From: JABFXX01 sp964419605
Lineage (GTDB): Bacteria > Myxococcota_A > Polyangia > Haliangiales > Haliangiaceae
DNA: 64,000 nucleotides
Assembly: GCA_964419605.1 (NCBI GenBank)
Contig: CAYQQM010000014.1
Span: 8,271 to 72,270, forward strand
Direction of reading: 5' to 3'
Shown: positions 1 through 8,016 of the stretch, one piece after another
Layout of the letters: every line of letters starts with the position of its first letter
Numbering within the stretch: the stretch's first letter is position 1
Notes under the pieces: model-generated
What the model saw: the letters and a program-made list of their open reading frames with translations, nothing else
Databases searched by the model: none
What the model was told of the DNA's origin: nothing
Program-made: the position numbers and the translations under genes

Positions 1-497
1 AACGTGTTGTCAACGACCCAGGCGAGACGGCGCGCATGACCCAACTTTTCTAACTCTGCGTACAGGCGCGTTAGGTTAAGACGCTCGGCGTGGGATGCGA
101 GAACAGGAGCGATCGCACTGACAAGGCGCGGGTCCCCAAGAAGAAGGGCTTCGCGGACGACATCATGAACATCCTCCAGTTGCTTGCTTGGAAGGACCTG
201 ATCGCTCTCCTGAAGGTGCACCGCGCCGAGCCGAGCGAGCGCGTTTTGAAGCTCGACATGGCGCCCGCTGCGGTCGCAATCGAAGTCCGATACAGCGACA
301 TTAAAAAGGCGGAGCAACACCAGGAATTGCTCGGCCGTGAATGATCCATCGCCTCGCTCGATCTCACTCAGTCGGTTCTGGGACAGCTGCAGCCGCTTCG
401 CAAGCTCGGCTTGCGTCCACCCTCGCTCCCGGCGCAGAACGCGAATCTTGCTCGCGATTGCTAGGCGCGACTTTGTTAATGATCTAGGCTGTTTCAC
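1..497 (-). CDS. XRE-family HTH regulator (3' end outside window)
   Basis: The reading frame runs from a GTG at 497 down to the window edge without a stop, so the C-terminus is missing. The first 60 residues form a classic XRE/Cro helix-turn-helix: KIRVLRRERGWTQAELAKRL followed by SQNRLSEIERGDG and a predicted fifth helix. The rest is helical, and the visible end (HARRLAWVVDNT) resembles the small regulators that sit before a second gene in AbiE-like or other two-gene modules; that partner would lie off the window. A strong palindrome lies just upstream of the GTG, which suggests autoregulation. HTH assignment is from direct motif reading; the partner is inference. Confidence 0.75.
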   Translation of the reverse strand, partial: MKQPRSLTKSRLAIASKIRVLRRERGWTQAELAKRLQLSQNRLSEIERGDGSFTAEQFLVLLRLFNVAVSDFDCDRSGRHVELQNALARLGAVHLQESDQVLPSKQLEDVHDVVREALLLGDPRLVSAIAPVLASHAERLNLTRLYAELEKLGHARRLAWVVDNT

Positions 498-501
498 GGG
501 A

Positions 502-528
502 ATAACATCGATATATCGATAATGTTAT
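502..528. promoter_or_regulatory. Palindromic operator/promoter of the XRE gene
   Basis: AT-rich inverted repeat with outer arms ATAACAT and ATGTTAT around an inner CGATATATCG palindrome. It ends 4 bases before the GTG start at 497 on the minus strand. It is a good candidate binding site for the HTH protein and contains TATA-like -10 material, so the transcript may have almost no leader. Confidence 0.55.
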
Positions 529-675
529 CGAAGTACCGATGTAATGCAAGTGCGAACAACGGATTGCGCACAAGACTAAACCCTCGGCCAACCCGATGGT
601 CCGACCTCACCCTCGTGCCACGGCGTGGTCCTGGCCGCGACATTTGAGCGGCGGGCTTCGCAACAGCGATCGTCG

Positions 676-909
676 TTAGGCGGCTTTCTTTCTCACCGGC
701 AACGGTTTTATGAACCGCAGGCGCTTTCCCTCACTCGCACACTCTTTTAGGTACAGGTTGATGAGCACCTGGTATGGCACCCCGGATTCCTCCGCCAGGC
801 GCTTGAAGTACGCGACCGCCTCCCTGTCGAGAAGGATCGTCACCTGCTGTTTGAGACGTTGAGCGTAGGGATTGGGCTTCGACTTCGAAAAATCGTAGTT
901 CTTCTTCAT
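676..909 (-). CDS. brnA: BrnA-type antitoxin
   Basis: 77 residues. The Lys-rich N-terminus is followed by a ribbon-helix-helix-like region (VTILLDREAVAYFKRLAEES, then GVPYQVLINLYLKE), the arrangement of BrnA/CopG antitoxins that neutralise the BrnT RNase and repress the operon. Its ATG overlaps the last codon of the upstream BrnT frame (ATGA), which is the usual brnT-brnA order. The antitoxin frame is intact although the toxin is broken. It may now act only as a solitary repressor, or as an anti-addiction factor against related BrnT toxins (inference). Confidence 0.8.
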   Translation of the reverse strand: MKKNYDFSKSKPNPYAQRLKQQVTILLDREAVAYFKRLAEESGVPYQVLINLYLKECASEGKRLRFIKPLPVRKKAA

Positions 910-1200
910 GGCAGCAGCTCCTCGTAGGTGCGAATTTCCAAGCGATTGGCTTTACGTGCAGACAATGATGCGGATGATTCCGCCTCCTTCGCGATATCAG
1001 TGACACACGACTAACGTGCGCATCCGGTGGCTTAGACCCAGCAGAACGAACCGATCTTCATCTTCGGAGTGATCTGGATCCGCGATGATGCGGCCATTCG
1101 CGTCGGAAAACGCAGTCGTAGCCTCCTCGAACGTTATGCCATGCTTCTTGCGATTGGTCGCAGCTTTGATTTTGTCCCACTCAAAGTGCAGCGGCTTCAC
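906..1200 (-). pseudogene. brnT: BrnT toxin, inactivated by a stop and a frameshift
   Basis: From a GTG at 1200 the frame encodes a clear BrnT start (FEWDKIKAATNRKKHGITFEE, ADPDHSEDEDRFVLLG, RTLVVCH) and then meets TGA at residue 68, where BrnT proteins usually continue CHCYRE. After the TGA the same frame gives YREGGGIIRII. It then needs a one-base deletion (an extra G in ATTGTCTGC) to recover SARKANRLEIRTYEELLP, which ends in TGA overlapping the brnA ATG. Two independent lesions make a functional ribonuclease toxin very unlikely. AT-rich DNA directly upstream (1203-1220) looks like the old promoter. Confidence 0.85.
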
Positions 1201-1455
1201 ACTATACTTATATCATAATTATGTCCGCGCGCGGCCGATACCGCCGACAGCGATCACGTTCCCAACGGCCCCCACGCCGCGCCGCCATTGGGGCCGAACG
1301 ATCTTGCGAGTGTAGTGGGTTCGAAAAACTCCGCGCCCAGACCGCGTGGCGCTTCGAGACGGGTTCCCGGAGGTGCGCGTAAGTCCAAGTAAGAGCGGCG
1401 TCAGGGCTTACCCCGCGTTTTCCTCGAATGAGCTCATTGAGGCGAACCCGCGCGT

Positions 1456-1743
1456 TTAGCGCTTCGCTCGTCGCACCCACTTCGCTGAGCGACCAGACTC
1501 CCGTCGCCACAACCGGCCTGATTTTTCATCCGCCAAAGCGCGCTTGAGTGCCGCCATCGTGGATTCGCTGTTCAAGACGTCTTCTGTTTCAAGCATCGAT
1601 TCGTAACTCTCCATCGGTACGAGCACACCGCGAGGCACGCCTCCCCGCGTGAGAATATAGGCTCGGCCCTCTTCTTCGACCCTCCGCGACAATTCGAGTA
1701 ACTTGGCCTTTGCGGTACTGATGGCAATAATTTCGTGACGCAT
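1456..1743 (-). CDS. Phd/YefM-type antitoxin
   Basis: 95 residues starting at ATG 1743. The N-terminus (EIIAISTAKAKLLELSRRVE) and the following YILTRGGVPRGVLVPMESYE are the Phd/YefM DNA-binding fold; the C-terminus is charged and probably disordered until it binds toxin. The start overlaps the stop of the upstream RelE-like toxin (TAATG), so translation is coupled. Toxin-before-antitoxin is the reverse of the usual relBE order. The frame is open well upstream of 1743, but there it would run through the toxin gene and operator, so the internal ATG is the right start. Confidence 0.85.
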   Translation of the reverse strand: MRHEIIAISTAKAKLLELSRRVEEEGRAYILTRGGVPRGVLVPMESYESMLETEDVLNSESTMAALKRALADEKSGRLWRRESGRSAKWVRRAKR

Positions 1744-2000
1744 TAGTGACCTCCGTAAACATGCCTGCGGTGTTCGATGACCAGCACCAAAACTTCCACC
1801 TGTTGTCGTTCGATTTTGTACAGAATGCGAAACGTGGCGACGCGCTCTGACCAGATCCCGTGCAGCGGTGCACGCAGCGGCTTGCCGATGAACGGGTTGT
1901 TCGCGATGCGCGCTAGACCTTTGTCTACCTGTTTTTGTAATTTTGATCCTAACGTATCGTAGTTCTTCTTTGCTTCGTCCGTCAGGGTGATCTTGTACAC
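1743..2000 (-). CDS. RelE/ParE-superfamily toxin
   Basis: 85 residues from GTG 2000. Typical RelE features: YKITLTDEAKKNYDTLGSKL at the N-terminus, a helical LQKQVDKGLARIANNP segment, GKPLRAPLHGIWSERVATFR, then RILYKIERQQVEVLVLVIEHR with the C-terminal basic and His residues of mRNA interferases. It is the first gene of a two-gene operon with the Phd-type antitoxin, and the only apparently intact toxin among the TA modules of this window. The GTG lies one base after a perfect palindrome that holds a TATAAT box, so the mRNA is probably leaderless or nearly so. Confidence 0.85.
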   Translation of the reverse strand: MYKITLTDEAKKNYDTLGSKLQKQVDKGLARIANNPFIGKPLRAPLHGIWSERVATFRILYKIERQQVEVLVLVIEHRRHVYGGH

Positions 2001-2036
2001 CGATGACCATTATAATGGTCATCGACGAAAACGCAA
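2001..2036 (-). promoter_or_regulatory. Promoter and palindromic operator of the relE/phd-type operon
   Basis: A perfect 24-bp palindrome spans 2001-2024 (half-site CGATGACCATTA). It embeds a consensus -10 TATAAT (minus strand, 2014-2009). A -35-like TTGCGT lies at 2036-2031 with a 16-bp spacer. Transcription should start about at the GTG at 2000. A TA complex bound here would cover the promoter. Confidence 0.75.
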
Positions 2037-2339
2037 CCAGGCTCGGGGGCAGCCGATTGGCTGTACCGGGCACCGTGCCAGTTGGCGTACGATCTGGACC
2101 AGGGTGCTTTGCCCCAGTTGATTCGCCCACCGTGCGCATCCGTTCGCGTTGGCAAAATGACCCGTGGCCTAGGTAACGGCTGCCCAGCCGGGTTAGATAT
2201 AGGCAAATAAAATTCGTCAGTTAGGACTAATGTGTTTTTCAGGAAACCTTTGGACGCATGTGCCGATAAGACCTGACGTAAGAAAACCGATCGGGCTGGG
2301 ACTGCTTCCTGGTACGGTCACCGACAAAGGAATCGAATC
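2037..2339. other. Intergenic stretch without recognised gene
   Basis: Divergent spacer between the TA operon and the lipoprotein at 2340. I see no convincing reading frame or RNA gene. The last 15 bases hold AAAGGA, a ribosome-binding site for the ATG at 2340. Confidence 0.5.
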
Positions 2340-3597
2340 ATGTTGCTACGAGATCATAGATTGGCGATGACATGCGCACCGTTGTTTGCAGCGCTTGCTG
2401 CATGCACCACTCCGAACCCGAACTATCGCAAGCCGGGCTCCGACGCGTCGGTGGATGGGCCTGGAGGAGACGGGCCCGGAGGGGGGGGGGGGTTGTGAAG
2501 CAGGGGCTGCACTGAGATGCGACGGCACCAATTTGATTCGCTGTAACGCTGACGGCACCGCTGAAGTGAGTGAGCCGTGTGCGCTCGGGTGCAATAGCGC
2601 GGCACTCCGGTGCGGCGATGTTTCTAATGGGCTGGGCAAGTTCTTCGCCATGGCGGACGGTCAACCCGAATTCAACCTCGGCGAATCGGCGACGATCAAC
2701 ACCGATACCGGCGACGTGATCGTCGGCGGCAGCAGCGCGCCCAGGTTGCACAGCGAAAACATGACTCAATCCAACGGTCCGGTTGTTCGCGTGTTCGTGG
2801 TGAAAAGCCTTGTCGCGAAGGACGTTACTATTTCCGGCAAGAACGCATTCGCTCTCGTGAGTAGCGGTGACATCAAGATTAACGGCGTGTTTGCTGCGTC
2901 GGCAAGACTTGGAACCCTTGCCAACCCGGCCGCTGCAGGACCGGGAGCATTCTCCGACGACAGCTGTCGAGGCAAAGCTGCGCCGGCATCGCAGACGTTC
3001 AACTGCAGAGGTGGCTCAGGAGGTGGCGGTTTCGGCTCTCCTGGAGGAGCGGGCGGATCGGCACAGAATTCGTACGGGTTCGAGGCGGGCGGGCACGGAG
3101 GAACCATCGCCGGCAATCCTGAGCTCGTTCCACTGCGTGGGGGCTGCGCGGGCGGAGGGTTCGATGAGACTGCAGGAGGAGCAATTCAACTGATCAGCCG
3201 CACCCAGATCATCGCAAGCGGCTTTGTGGCAGCAAACGGAGGCCCAGGCGGGGGCTCTGGCGGCGGGATACTGCTCGAAGCTCCGAGCATTGACGTTGCG
3301 GGCGGGGTGGTGGCAAACGGGGCTGGCGGAGGTGATGGAGAGGCCGGCCGACTGGATGCTGTACCTGCAATGGGAGGTGCTCCAGGTGGTTTTGGCCCTG
3401 GCGCTAAGGGCGGCGCTGGTAACTTCGCTGCTATGCCGGGCCCCAACATCGACGTACGGCCGAATGGATACTTCATACGGGGCATCAGCGGCGGTGGCGG
3501 AGTTGGCCGTATTCGCGTCAATACCGCGCCCGGCGGGCTCCGCGGGTCCGGCGTGTTTTCACCTCCGCCGAGCCAAGGCGTGTTCGCCTCGCAGTAG
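2340..3597 (+). CDS. Gly-rich surface lipoprotein, frame interrupted at a G12 run
   Basis: ATG 2340 follows AAAGGA and encodes a lipoprotein signal peptide ending LFAALAAC (Cys at residue 22). That frame then enters 12 consecutive Gs and stops at TGA seven bases later. The frame beginning after the G run is open to 3597 and clearly coding: a Cys-rich start (CDGTNLIRCNADG, CALGCNSAALRCG), then beta-helix-like text (VTISGKNAFALVSSGDIKING) and long Gly-rich repeats, as in predicted surface proteins of Myxococcota. Eleven or fourteen Gs would join both parts into one protein of about 419 residues. Either the tract is a slippage switch, the gene is broken, or the run was miscounted in sequencing. 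Confidence 0.7.
2481..2492 (+). repeat. Poly-G tract (12 G) inside the lipoprotein gene
   Basis: Twelve consecutive Gs between the signal peptide and the body of the gene. The two halves of the protein are in different frames at n=12 and in one frame at n=11 or 14. Confidence 0.9.
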
Positions 3598-3665
3598 ATA
3601 GTGTGGGCCGCGGCGAGCGCTCGTTTAGCTCGGCAATGGCTAACGAGCGCTGGAGTCAGATCAGA

Positions 3666-4718
3666 CTAGAACTGGCCGGTGTATGCGATGCCGCCGCTGT
3701 CGCGCGTGAACTGGACCGAGACGCGATCGCTATGGCCGCTCGAGGTGGCGAGCAGGTAGGTTCCAACGGCGATAAGCGCGACGCTACCGGCGCCGAGTCC
3801 GATGCCGACAGCGCGCATCGTCTTGCCGTTGGAGAGCAGGGCGTCGGCGCGCGCGAGGTCTCTGGGGTTGGCGCAGGTCGCGTTCGGGCACAGGTCGCGC
3901 TCGTCGCTAAATTTGCTGGACGCGAGTCCGAGGAGCACGGCCGAGCCGACTGCGAGGCCGAGGCCGGCGCCGCCGATGAGGAAGCCGTTGCGTCGGCGGT
4001 GGTTGCCGCCCCCCTCGCTGGTTTCGCTGCCAGTAGCCGGCAGCGGCGCGGGTTGCGTTTCCACCGGAGAAGCCGGGGGCGGTGTGACGGCCGGTTGCGC
4101 GAGTGGCGCGACGGGGGCGGGCGCGGGGGCGACCGGAGCAGGCGCCGGCGGGGGCGCCGCGTCCTGCTTGGGCTGCATTCGGATGATCACGTCGACGAGT
4201 TTGCCGGGGCGGTCGATCGCCACCGTCGCCTTGCCTTCGAATCCGGGTGCGGTCGCGACGACGTTGTGCGGGCCGAGGTCGACGCGCACATCGCCGGTGG
4301 TGGCGACCTTGGCGCCGTCGACTTCGATCGACAGGCCTTCGGGCCGCGGGTTGATCGCAAACCTCAGCCGCGGAGCTTTGGTCTGCAGCTTATCGGCTTT
4401 GTCCGAAGCTTCTTTGCGGCGCGCGGGGCGCTGATCGTCTTCGGCAATGCGAAGATAGAGGCGCGCTGCGGTCGCGAGTTTGCCGTCTTGCTCGTAGCAC
4501 GAGGCCAAGGCGAACTTGGTATCGAGGTTTGGCTCGATGCGGTCGCTGACCTCGAAGGCTTGGCAGGCTTCGGGCACGCGGCCGGCTTTGAGCGCCGCTT
4601 GCCCGCGCCGCAGCGCGGCGTCGGCAGTTTCAGCCGGTTGAGCGGCTGCGGTGCCGATGCCGGTTGCGAGCGTCGTGGCGAAAACGACCTGACGAATGGT
4701 TTTGATGTGTGGATGCAT
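3666..4718 (-). CDS. Periplasmic TPR and PEGA-domain protein
   Basis: 350 residues. Signal peptide to about residue 27 (ending TAAAQP). TPR-like helices follow at about 30-100 (ALRRGQAALKAGRVPEACQA, then KFALASCYEQDGKLATAARL). A PEGA-type beta domain lies at about 115-175 (PRLRFAINPRPEGLSIEVDG to LVDVIIRM). A Pro/Ala linker of about 55 residues precedes two hydrophobic segments (FLIGGAGLGLAVGSAVLLGLA; VGIGLGAGSVALIAVGTYLL). This layout is common in myxobacterial envelope proteins of unknown role. It starts 5 bases after the globin-fusion gene stop and is the last gene of the operon. Confidence 0.8.
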   Translation of the reverse strand: MHPHIKTIRQVVFATTLATGIGTAAAQPAETADAALRRGQAALKAGRVPEACQAFEVSDRIEPNLDTKFALASCYEQDGKLATAARLYLRIAEDDQRPARRKEASDKADKLQTKAPRLRFAINPRPEGLSIEVDGAKVATTGDVRVDLGPHNVVATAPGFEGKATVAIDRPGKLVDVIIRMQPKQDAAPPPAPAPVAPAPAPVAPLAQPAVTPPPASPVETQPAPLPATGSETSEGGGNHRRRNGFLIGGAGLGLAVGSAVLLGLASSKFSDERDLCPNATCANPRDLARADALLSNGKTMRAVGIGLGAGSVALIAVGTYLLATSSGHSDRVSVQFTRDSGGIAYTGQF

Positions 4719-4723
4719 AGGTC

Positions 4724-6082
4724 CTACTTTTGTGCGGTGGTGACCTGACGGCTGTTGCCGAACTTGTCCTTGCTCGGACCGGTTTCGGCATCGCCTTTCA
4801 CGTCGAACGCGATGGTGTTGACGCCGTCTTTGATGACGATTTCGGACTCGGTGGGCTCGGCGCTGCGCTCACTCCACACCCGCGCCTTGTATTTGCCGGG
4901 CGCGAGGCTTCTGAAGTTGAACTCTTTGCCGCCTTCGACCGGAACGTATGCCGGCGCATCGATGACAAAGATGAACGACGCCATCTTTGCGTGAACGTTG
5001 CAGCCGAGTCGTACCAGACCGGTTTTGTCGAACTTCATCTCGCGCGACTGGCCGCTCTTGTACAGGCCGAGGTCGAACGACGAGGTCGACGAGAGAGAAA
5101 AGACGTTGTGGTAGTACGAATCGTAGTTGGGGAACGCAACGGTGGAACCCGGCGGCACGGCGAGTAGCCGCGGGCCGAACTGCTTGTTGCGCTGCTCAAC
5201 GACGCGGCGCTTCGGCGTGCGCTTCTTGTAGTTGCCGCTCTCTGGGTAGAGCATCACGAGGCCTACGCCGTCGAACGGCTTGCCATCGACGGTGATCGTG
5301 CCTTTGAGCGAGCCTGGCAGTTGCGGGCCGGACGGATTTTCTTCATCCGAATTGCCGACAACTTTGGGCTGCGGCGCTTCATCTGGCATTTGCTTGAGCG
5401 CCGTGGAGATGCGCGGCGGTGCACCGTTGCGGAACGCTGGCGCCGCGGCAGCCACAGTCTGCTCGCCAACGGCGATCTCGACGCGGCTGAACAGCTGGTC
5501 GGCAAAGTTGCGCTGACCGCGCTTCGCCGCCACGATCGCCGCCTTCATTAGGTCTTTGGCTGCGGGATCGGTGAGCTTGTCGACCAGCGCATTCGCCTTG
5601 GCGAGCTGCGCCTCGGGAACCGGTCGCAGCGAATCTTTCGCCGCAACGATGCTCGGCTGCAGCGGCCCGAGCGCGCCGAGGAGCTCGCCCTTTTCTTTCG
5701 CTGGCACCTTGAGGTGGTCGAGCGCCGCCGCCAAGTCCTCGACAACTGCAGTGAACTCTTCGTCCACGAGTTCCATGCCGGCATGGCTGGTCTCCATGTC
5801 CTGGCCGGTGTACGTGCACGGCCCGCCGGTGGCCATACAAACGAATTCGATCAACAGGTTTTTGAACTTGGGAATATCGGTATTGGAAAACCGAATGTTA
5901 ATCCGCTTGTCGGCGGCGACCCGACCGACAAAGTCATCGACGACAGCGACAATGGCGCGCTGGCCGCCGAGCCGATCGTACAGGTCGCTTTTGGCGGCGG
6001 ATTTGGCTGTCTTGGGAGCAGCGGATTTGCTGCCACCGCCGCAAGCGGCCAGTAAGCAAGTGAGTAGTGCGAGCTTTTTCAC
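4724..6082 (-). CDS. Lipoprotein with truncated-globin and cupredoxin-like domains
   Basis: GTG 6082 is preferred because GGAGG lies 4 bases upstream; the frame also offers a start at 6106. Signal peptide with lipobox LLAAC. A truncated haemoglobin (group 1-like) follows at about residues 32-145: LYDRLGGQRAIVAVVDDFVG, the CTYTGQDM segment, and a proximal-His candidate in SHAGM. After a helical region of about 85 residues comes a beta domain (GTITVDGKPFDGVGLVMLYP). It leads into a cupredoxin-like fold with a type-1 copper pattern: His in YYHNVFS and Cys-x2-His-x2-Met in CNVHAKM. A C-terminal KYKARVWSER strand resembles domains of methylamine-utilisation and plastocyanin-like proteins. Haem and copper binding are inferred from motifs; the physiological role is unknown. 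Confidence 0.75.
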   Translation of the reverse strand: MKKLALLTCLLAACGGGSKSAAPKTAKSAAKSDLYDRLGGQRAIVAVVDDFVGRVAADKRINIRFSNTDIPKFKNLLIEFVCMATGGPCTYTGQDMETSHAGMELVDEEFTAVVEDLAAALDHLKVPAKEKGELLGALGPLQPSIVAAKDSLRPVPEAQLAKANALVDKLTDPAAKDLMKAAIVAAKRGQRNFADQLFSRVEIAVGEQTVAAAAPAFRNGAPPRISTALKQMPDEAPQPKVVGNSDEENPSGPQLPGSLKGTITVDGKPFDGVGLVMLYPESGNYKKRTPKRRVVEQRNKQFGPRLLAVPPGSTVAFPNYDSYYHNVFSLSSTSSFDLGLYKSGQSREMKFDKTGLVRLGCNVHAKMASFIFVIDAPAYVPVEGGKEFNFRSLAPGKYKARVWSERSAEPTESEIVIKDGVNTIAFDVKGDAETGPSKDKFGNSRQVTTAQK

Positions 6083-6136
6083 AAAGCCTCCGTGTAGGGA
6101 ATGCATAGGTTCGTTTCGGGAAGCGAATCCGACCGA

Positions 6137-6919
6137 TCAGAATGGCGCGGCGGAATACGGGAATACGTTCTCGTTAATATCGGGGTGATACTGGTTCGGG
6201 TTCTTGATGCCATCCGATGAAATGACATTGTTTGAGTTCTTGCTGTCGTCTTCGGAGAAATTGACTCCGTCGCTCACCAGTGCTGTTACCTGGGTGTAGC
6301 TGCTCTTGAATGGGACTTTGGCTCCTGCGAGCAGGTAGTTATAGGTTATGTCGATGACGTCGTCGTTGAGAAGACGACCACCGCATAAGAGGGGACCGGA
6401 ATCTCCGCCGCACGGAGTAAAGTACTTAGACTGTCCCGAGGTATCGATACGCATTACGTCGGGAATAAATTGGCTAAACACTTTGTCCGCATACTCCTGA
6501 GCTTTCATCTTGGAGGCTTCGGTCAATGTAACGCCCGCGAGGGACTTCTCGGTCCATATCGCCGGTCCAACAGCATGGCATGGCATGCCCGCTGGTTGTA
6601 GACCGGAATTGGCATCTAGTCCAAGTGCCCCATCGAGCAGACAGACGCCGAGATAGAGTGCCTTCATGACGGTTTTTGCTTCAGCCGAGATCGCCGTTAC
6701 CGCTTCCGCCGGAGCTCCAGCGAAGCTAGGCGCTGTGGCGTTGTAGCCGGCGTTAAAGGCGCTGGTGAGGAGGAACGCTTCGTTAATTCCAGGACGTGCA
6801 AGTTGCTCGACTTGTTTGTAATCACCCGGCATTCCACCATCGGGTAGCGTTGGATTTTCATCCGCACACGACGCGAGTGCGAGAAGTGCGAACCCACTAA
6901 GTAGTTTGATCGTTTTCAT
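6137..6919 (-). CDS. Lipoprotein of the DUF4331 operon
   Basis: ATG 6919 gives a clean lipoprotein signal (MKTIKLLSGFALLALASC). A GTG at 6937 overlaps the preceding stop but would add six residues before the signal. The mature part starts with an Asp/Pro linker and then EQLARPGINEAFLLTSAF, a phrase like the conserved segment of DUF4331-related proteins. It has several paired Cys (GVCLL, MPCHAV, TPCGGD, LLCGG) that may form disulphides. It lies 14 bases after the DUF4331 gene and 54 bases before the globin-fusion gene, so the three probably form one transcript. No catalytic motif was recognised. Confidence 0.65.
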   Translation of the reverse strand: MKTIKLLSGFALLALASCADENPTLPDGGMPGDYKQVEQLARPGINEAFLLTSAFNAGYNATAPSFAGAPAEAVTAISAEAKTVMKALYLGVCLLDGALGLDANSGLQPAGMPCHAVGPAIWTEKSLAGVTLTEASKMKAQEYADKVFSQFIPDVMRIDTSGQSKYFTPCGGDSGPLLCGGRLLNDDVIDITYNYLLAGAKVPFKSSYTQVTALVSDGVNFSEDDSKNSNNVISSDGIKNPNQYHPDINENVFPYSAAPF

Positions 6920-6933
6920 GGTGCTAATTCCTC

Positions 6934-7761
6934 TCACTGCTTCACGCTAATGGTTGACCACGTATCGAACACTGTTCCGCCGAGGTCGGCGATGGGCACG
7001 TTCAACGCGATCGATGTGACGTTATAGTTTTTCGTAAAGTCCGGAGCGCAGCTCGGCGGGTTAAACAGATTGACCCGGTCGTCGTCCGGCGGAGATTTCT
7101 CCACTCTTCCTCCGCCAAGGAGGGCTAGAAAGTCATCGCCTTTACAATTCTTGTCTAACGAGGCGCTCGCATTCCCATTCCCACCGGCGCCGCCGAAGAA
7201 GCGGCTGGCCAAATAGGCGCGGACCTGGAAGAACCGCGTGACGTCGAAGTGGAACGAGTCGGCGCGCATGCCGACGAAGTACTTGAAGCCCACGCCGCCG
7301 GCTGAGCCGTTGTTGATCGTCAAGTTCGTGTTGGCTTTCGAAGTGGCAAAGTCGGTCGACTTGCCGGTGTGGGTGCCGACGACTGCGCCGTTTTTCAAGA
7401 TCGTCAGCGTGACCGGCTGAACGCCCGCGGCGTCGGCAGCGCCGGCTTCAAACCGGAACACAAAGTCATCGGCGGTCGAGGGCGCGGCGGTCTTGGACGC
7501 GACCTTGGCGAGGTGGAACTCGTAGCGCGCATTGGGGCTCATGAGGTACTGGGTACCGGCGAGCGCTCGCGGATTGAAATACATGACGAGCGAGAGATCG
7601 CTGCCAGACTTAAATACGTAATGGTCGGTGAGATTGAGAGCGCGCGACTTGCTGTCGGTCTCCCCATCGTCGTGATCGGACGCGAGCCCGACGTGGCTCG
7701 ACCCGAAGATGGCTGCGCCGATCATCGCCGGCGCGAGCGCTAATAGCCTGTTTTTCTTCAT
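6934..7761 (-). CDS. DUF4331-family exported protein
   Basis: 275 residues with a signal peptide (to about residue 27, HVGLA-SDHDDGE). ASDHDDGE...LNLTDHYVFKSG matches the N-terminal signature of DUF4331 proteins (SSHREAP...NTDLYAF type). The body is beta-rich with a DSFHFDVTRFFQVRAYLASR segment typical of the family. Function of DUF4331 is unknown. It is the first gene of a minus-strand operon with a second lipoprotein, the globin-cupredoxin lipoprotein and the TPR/PEGA protein. The start ATG follows about 250 bases of non-coding DNA that should hold the promoter. Confidence 0.75.
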   Translation of the reverse strand: MKKNRLLALAPAMIGAAIFGSSHVGLASDHDDGETDSKSRALNLTDHYVFKSGSDLSLVMYFNPRALAGTQYLMSPNARYEFHLAKVASKTAAPSTADDFVFRFEAGAADAAGVQPVTLTILKNGAVVGTHTGKSTDFATSKANTNLTINNGSAGGVGFKYFVGMRADSFHFDVTRFFQVRAYLASRFFGGAGGNGNASASLDKNCKGDDFLALLGGGRVEKSPPDDDRVNLFNPPSCAPDFTKNYNVTSIALNVPIADLGGTVFDTWSTISVKQ

Positions 7762-7983
7762 GTATTGTGCTCCACTCGATTAAGTTGCTTCACTGTCGGG
7801 AACTACGATCAAGCCGGCGTAACGGATCGACCAGCTTGGCGAACTTTGTGCCTCAAGTCGCATTTCGGGTCCATTTTTCGGCATCTTGGCGGATAGCCGG
7901 ACGCGCGGACGGGTATGAACACGCGGGCTAGCGATACCGGCGCGTTACCATGCCTCCCACGGGGAGCAGCGTCATCGTTGACT

Positions 7984-8016
7984 ATACTCCATAATTACGC
8001 CACATTTATGGAGTAT
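7984..8016. repeat. 11-bp inverted repeat overlapping the start of the AAA ATPase
   Basis: ATACTCCATAA (7984-7994) and TTATGGAGTAT (8006-8016) are perfect inverted arms around an 11-base loop. The right arm includes the first two bases of the ATG at 8015, so a bound protein or an RNA hairpin would block initiation. Confidence 0.6.

Noticed and set aside
997..1200. TGA in BrnT read as selenocysteine, since it also replaces a Cys codon
   Set aside because: A frameshift follows 33 bases later and there is no convincing GGU-loop hairpin, so simple gene decay explains both lesions.
1208..1455. Minus-strand frame between brnT and the Phd-type gene
   Set aside because: Arg-rich text with no family resemblance; more likely chance frame or unrecognisable debris.
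1456..2139. A single 227-codon minus-strand protein covering the Phd region and beyond
   Set aside because: Its N-terminal half is the RelE-like gene and operator read in another frame; the Phd family start is the ATG at 1743.
3603..4748. Long plus-strand frame opposite the TPR/PEGA gene
   Set aside because: Arg/Gly-rich antisense of a GC-rich gene, without a recognisable start or domain; the minus frame has signal peptide, TPR and PEGA.
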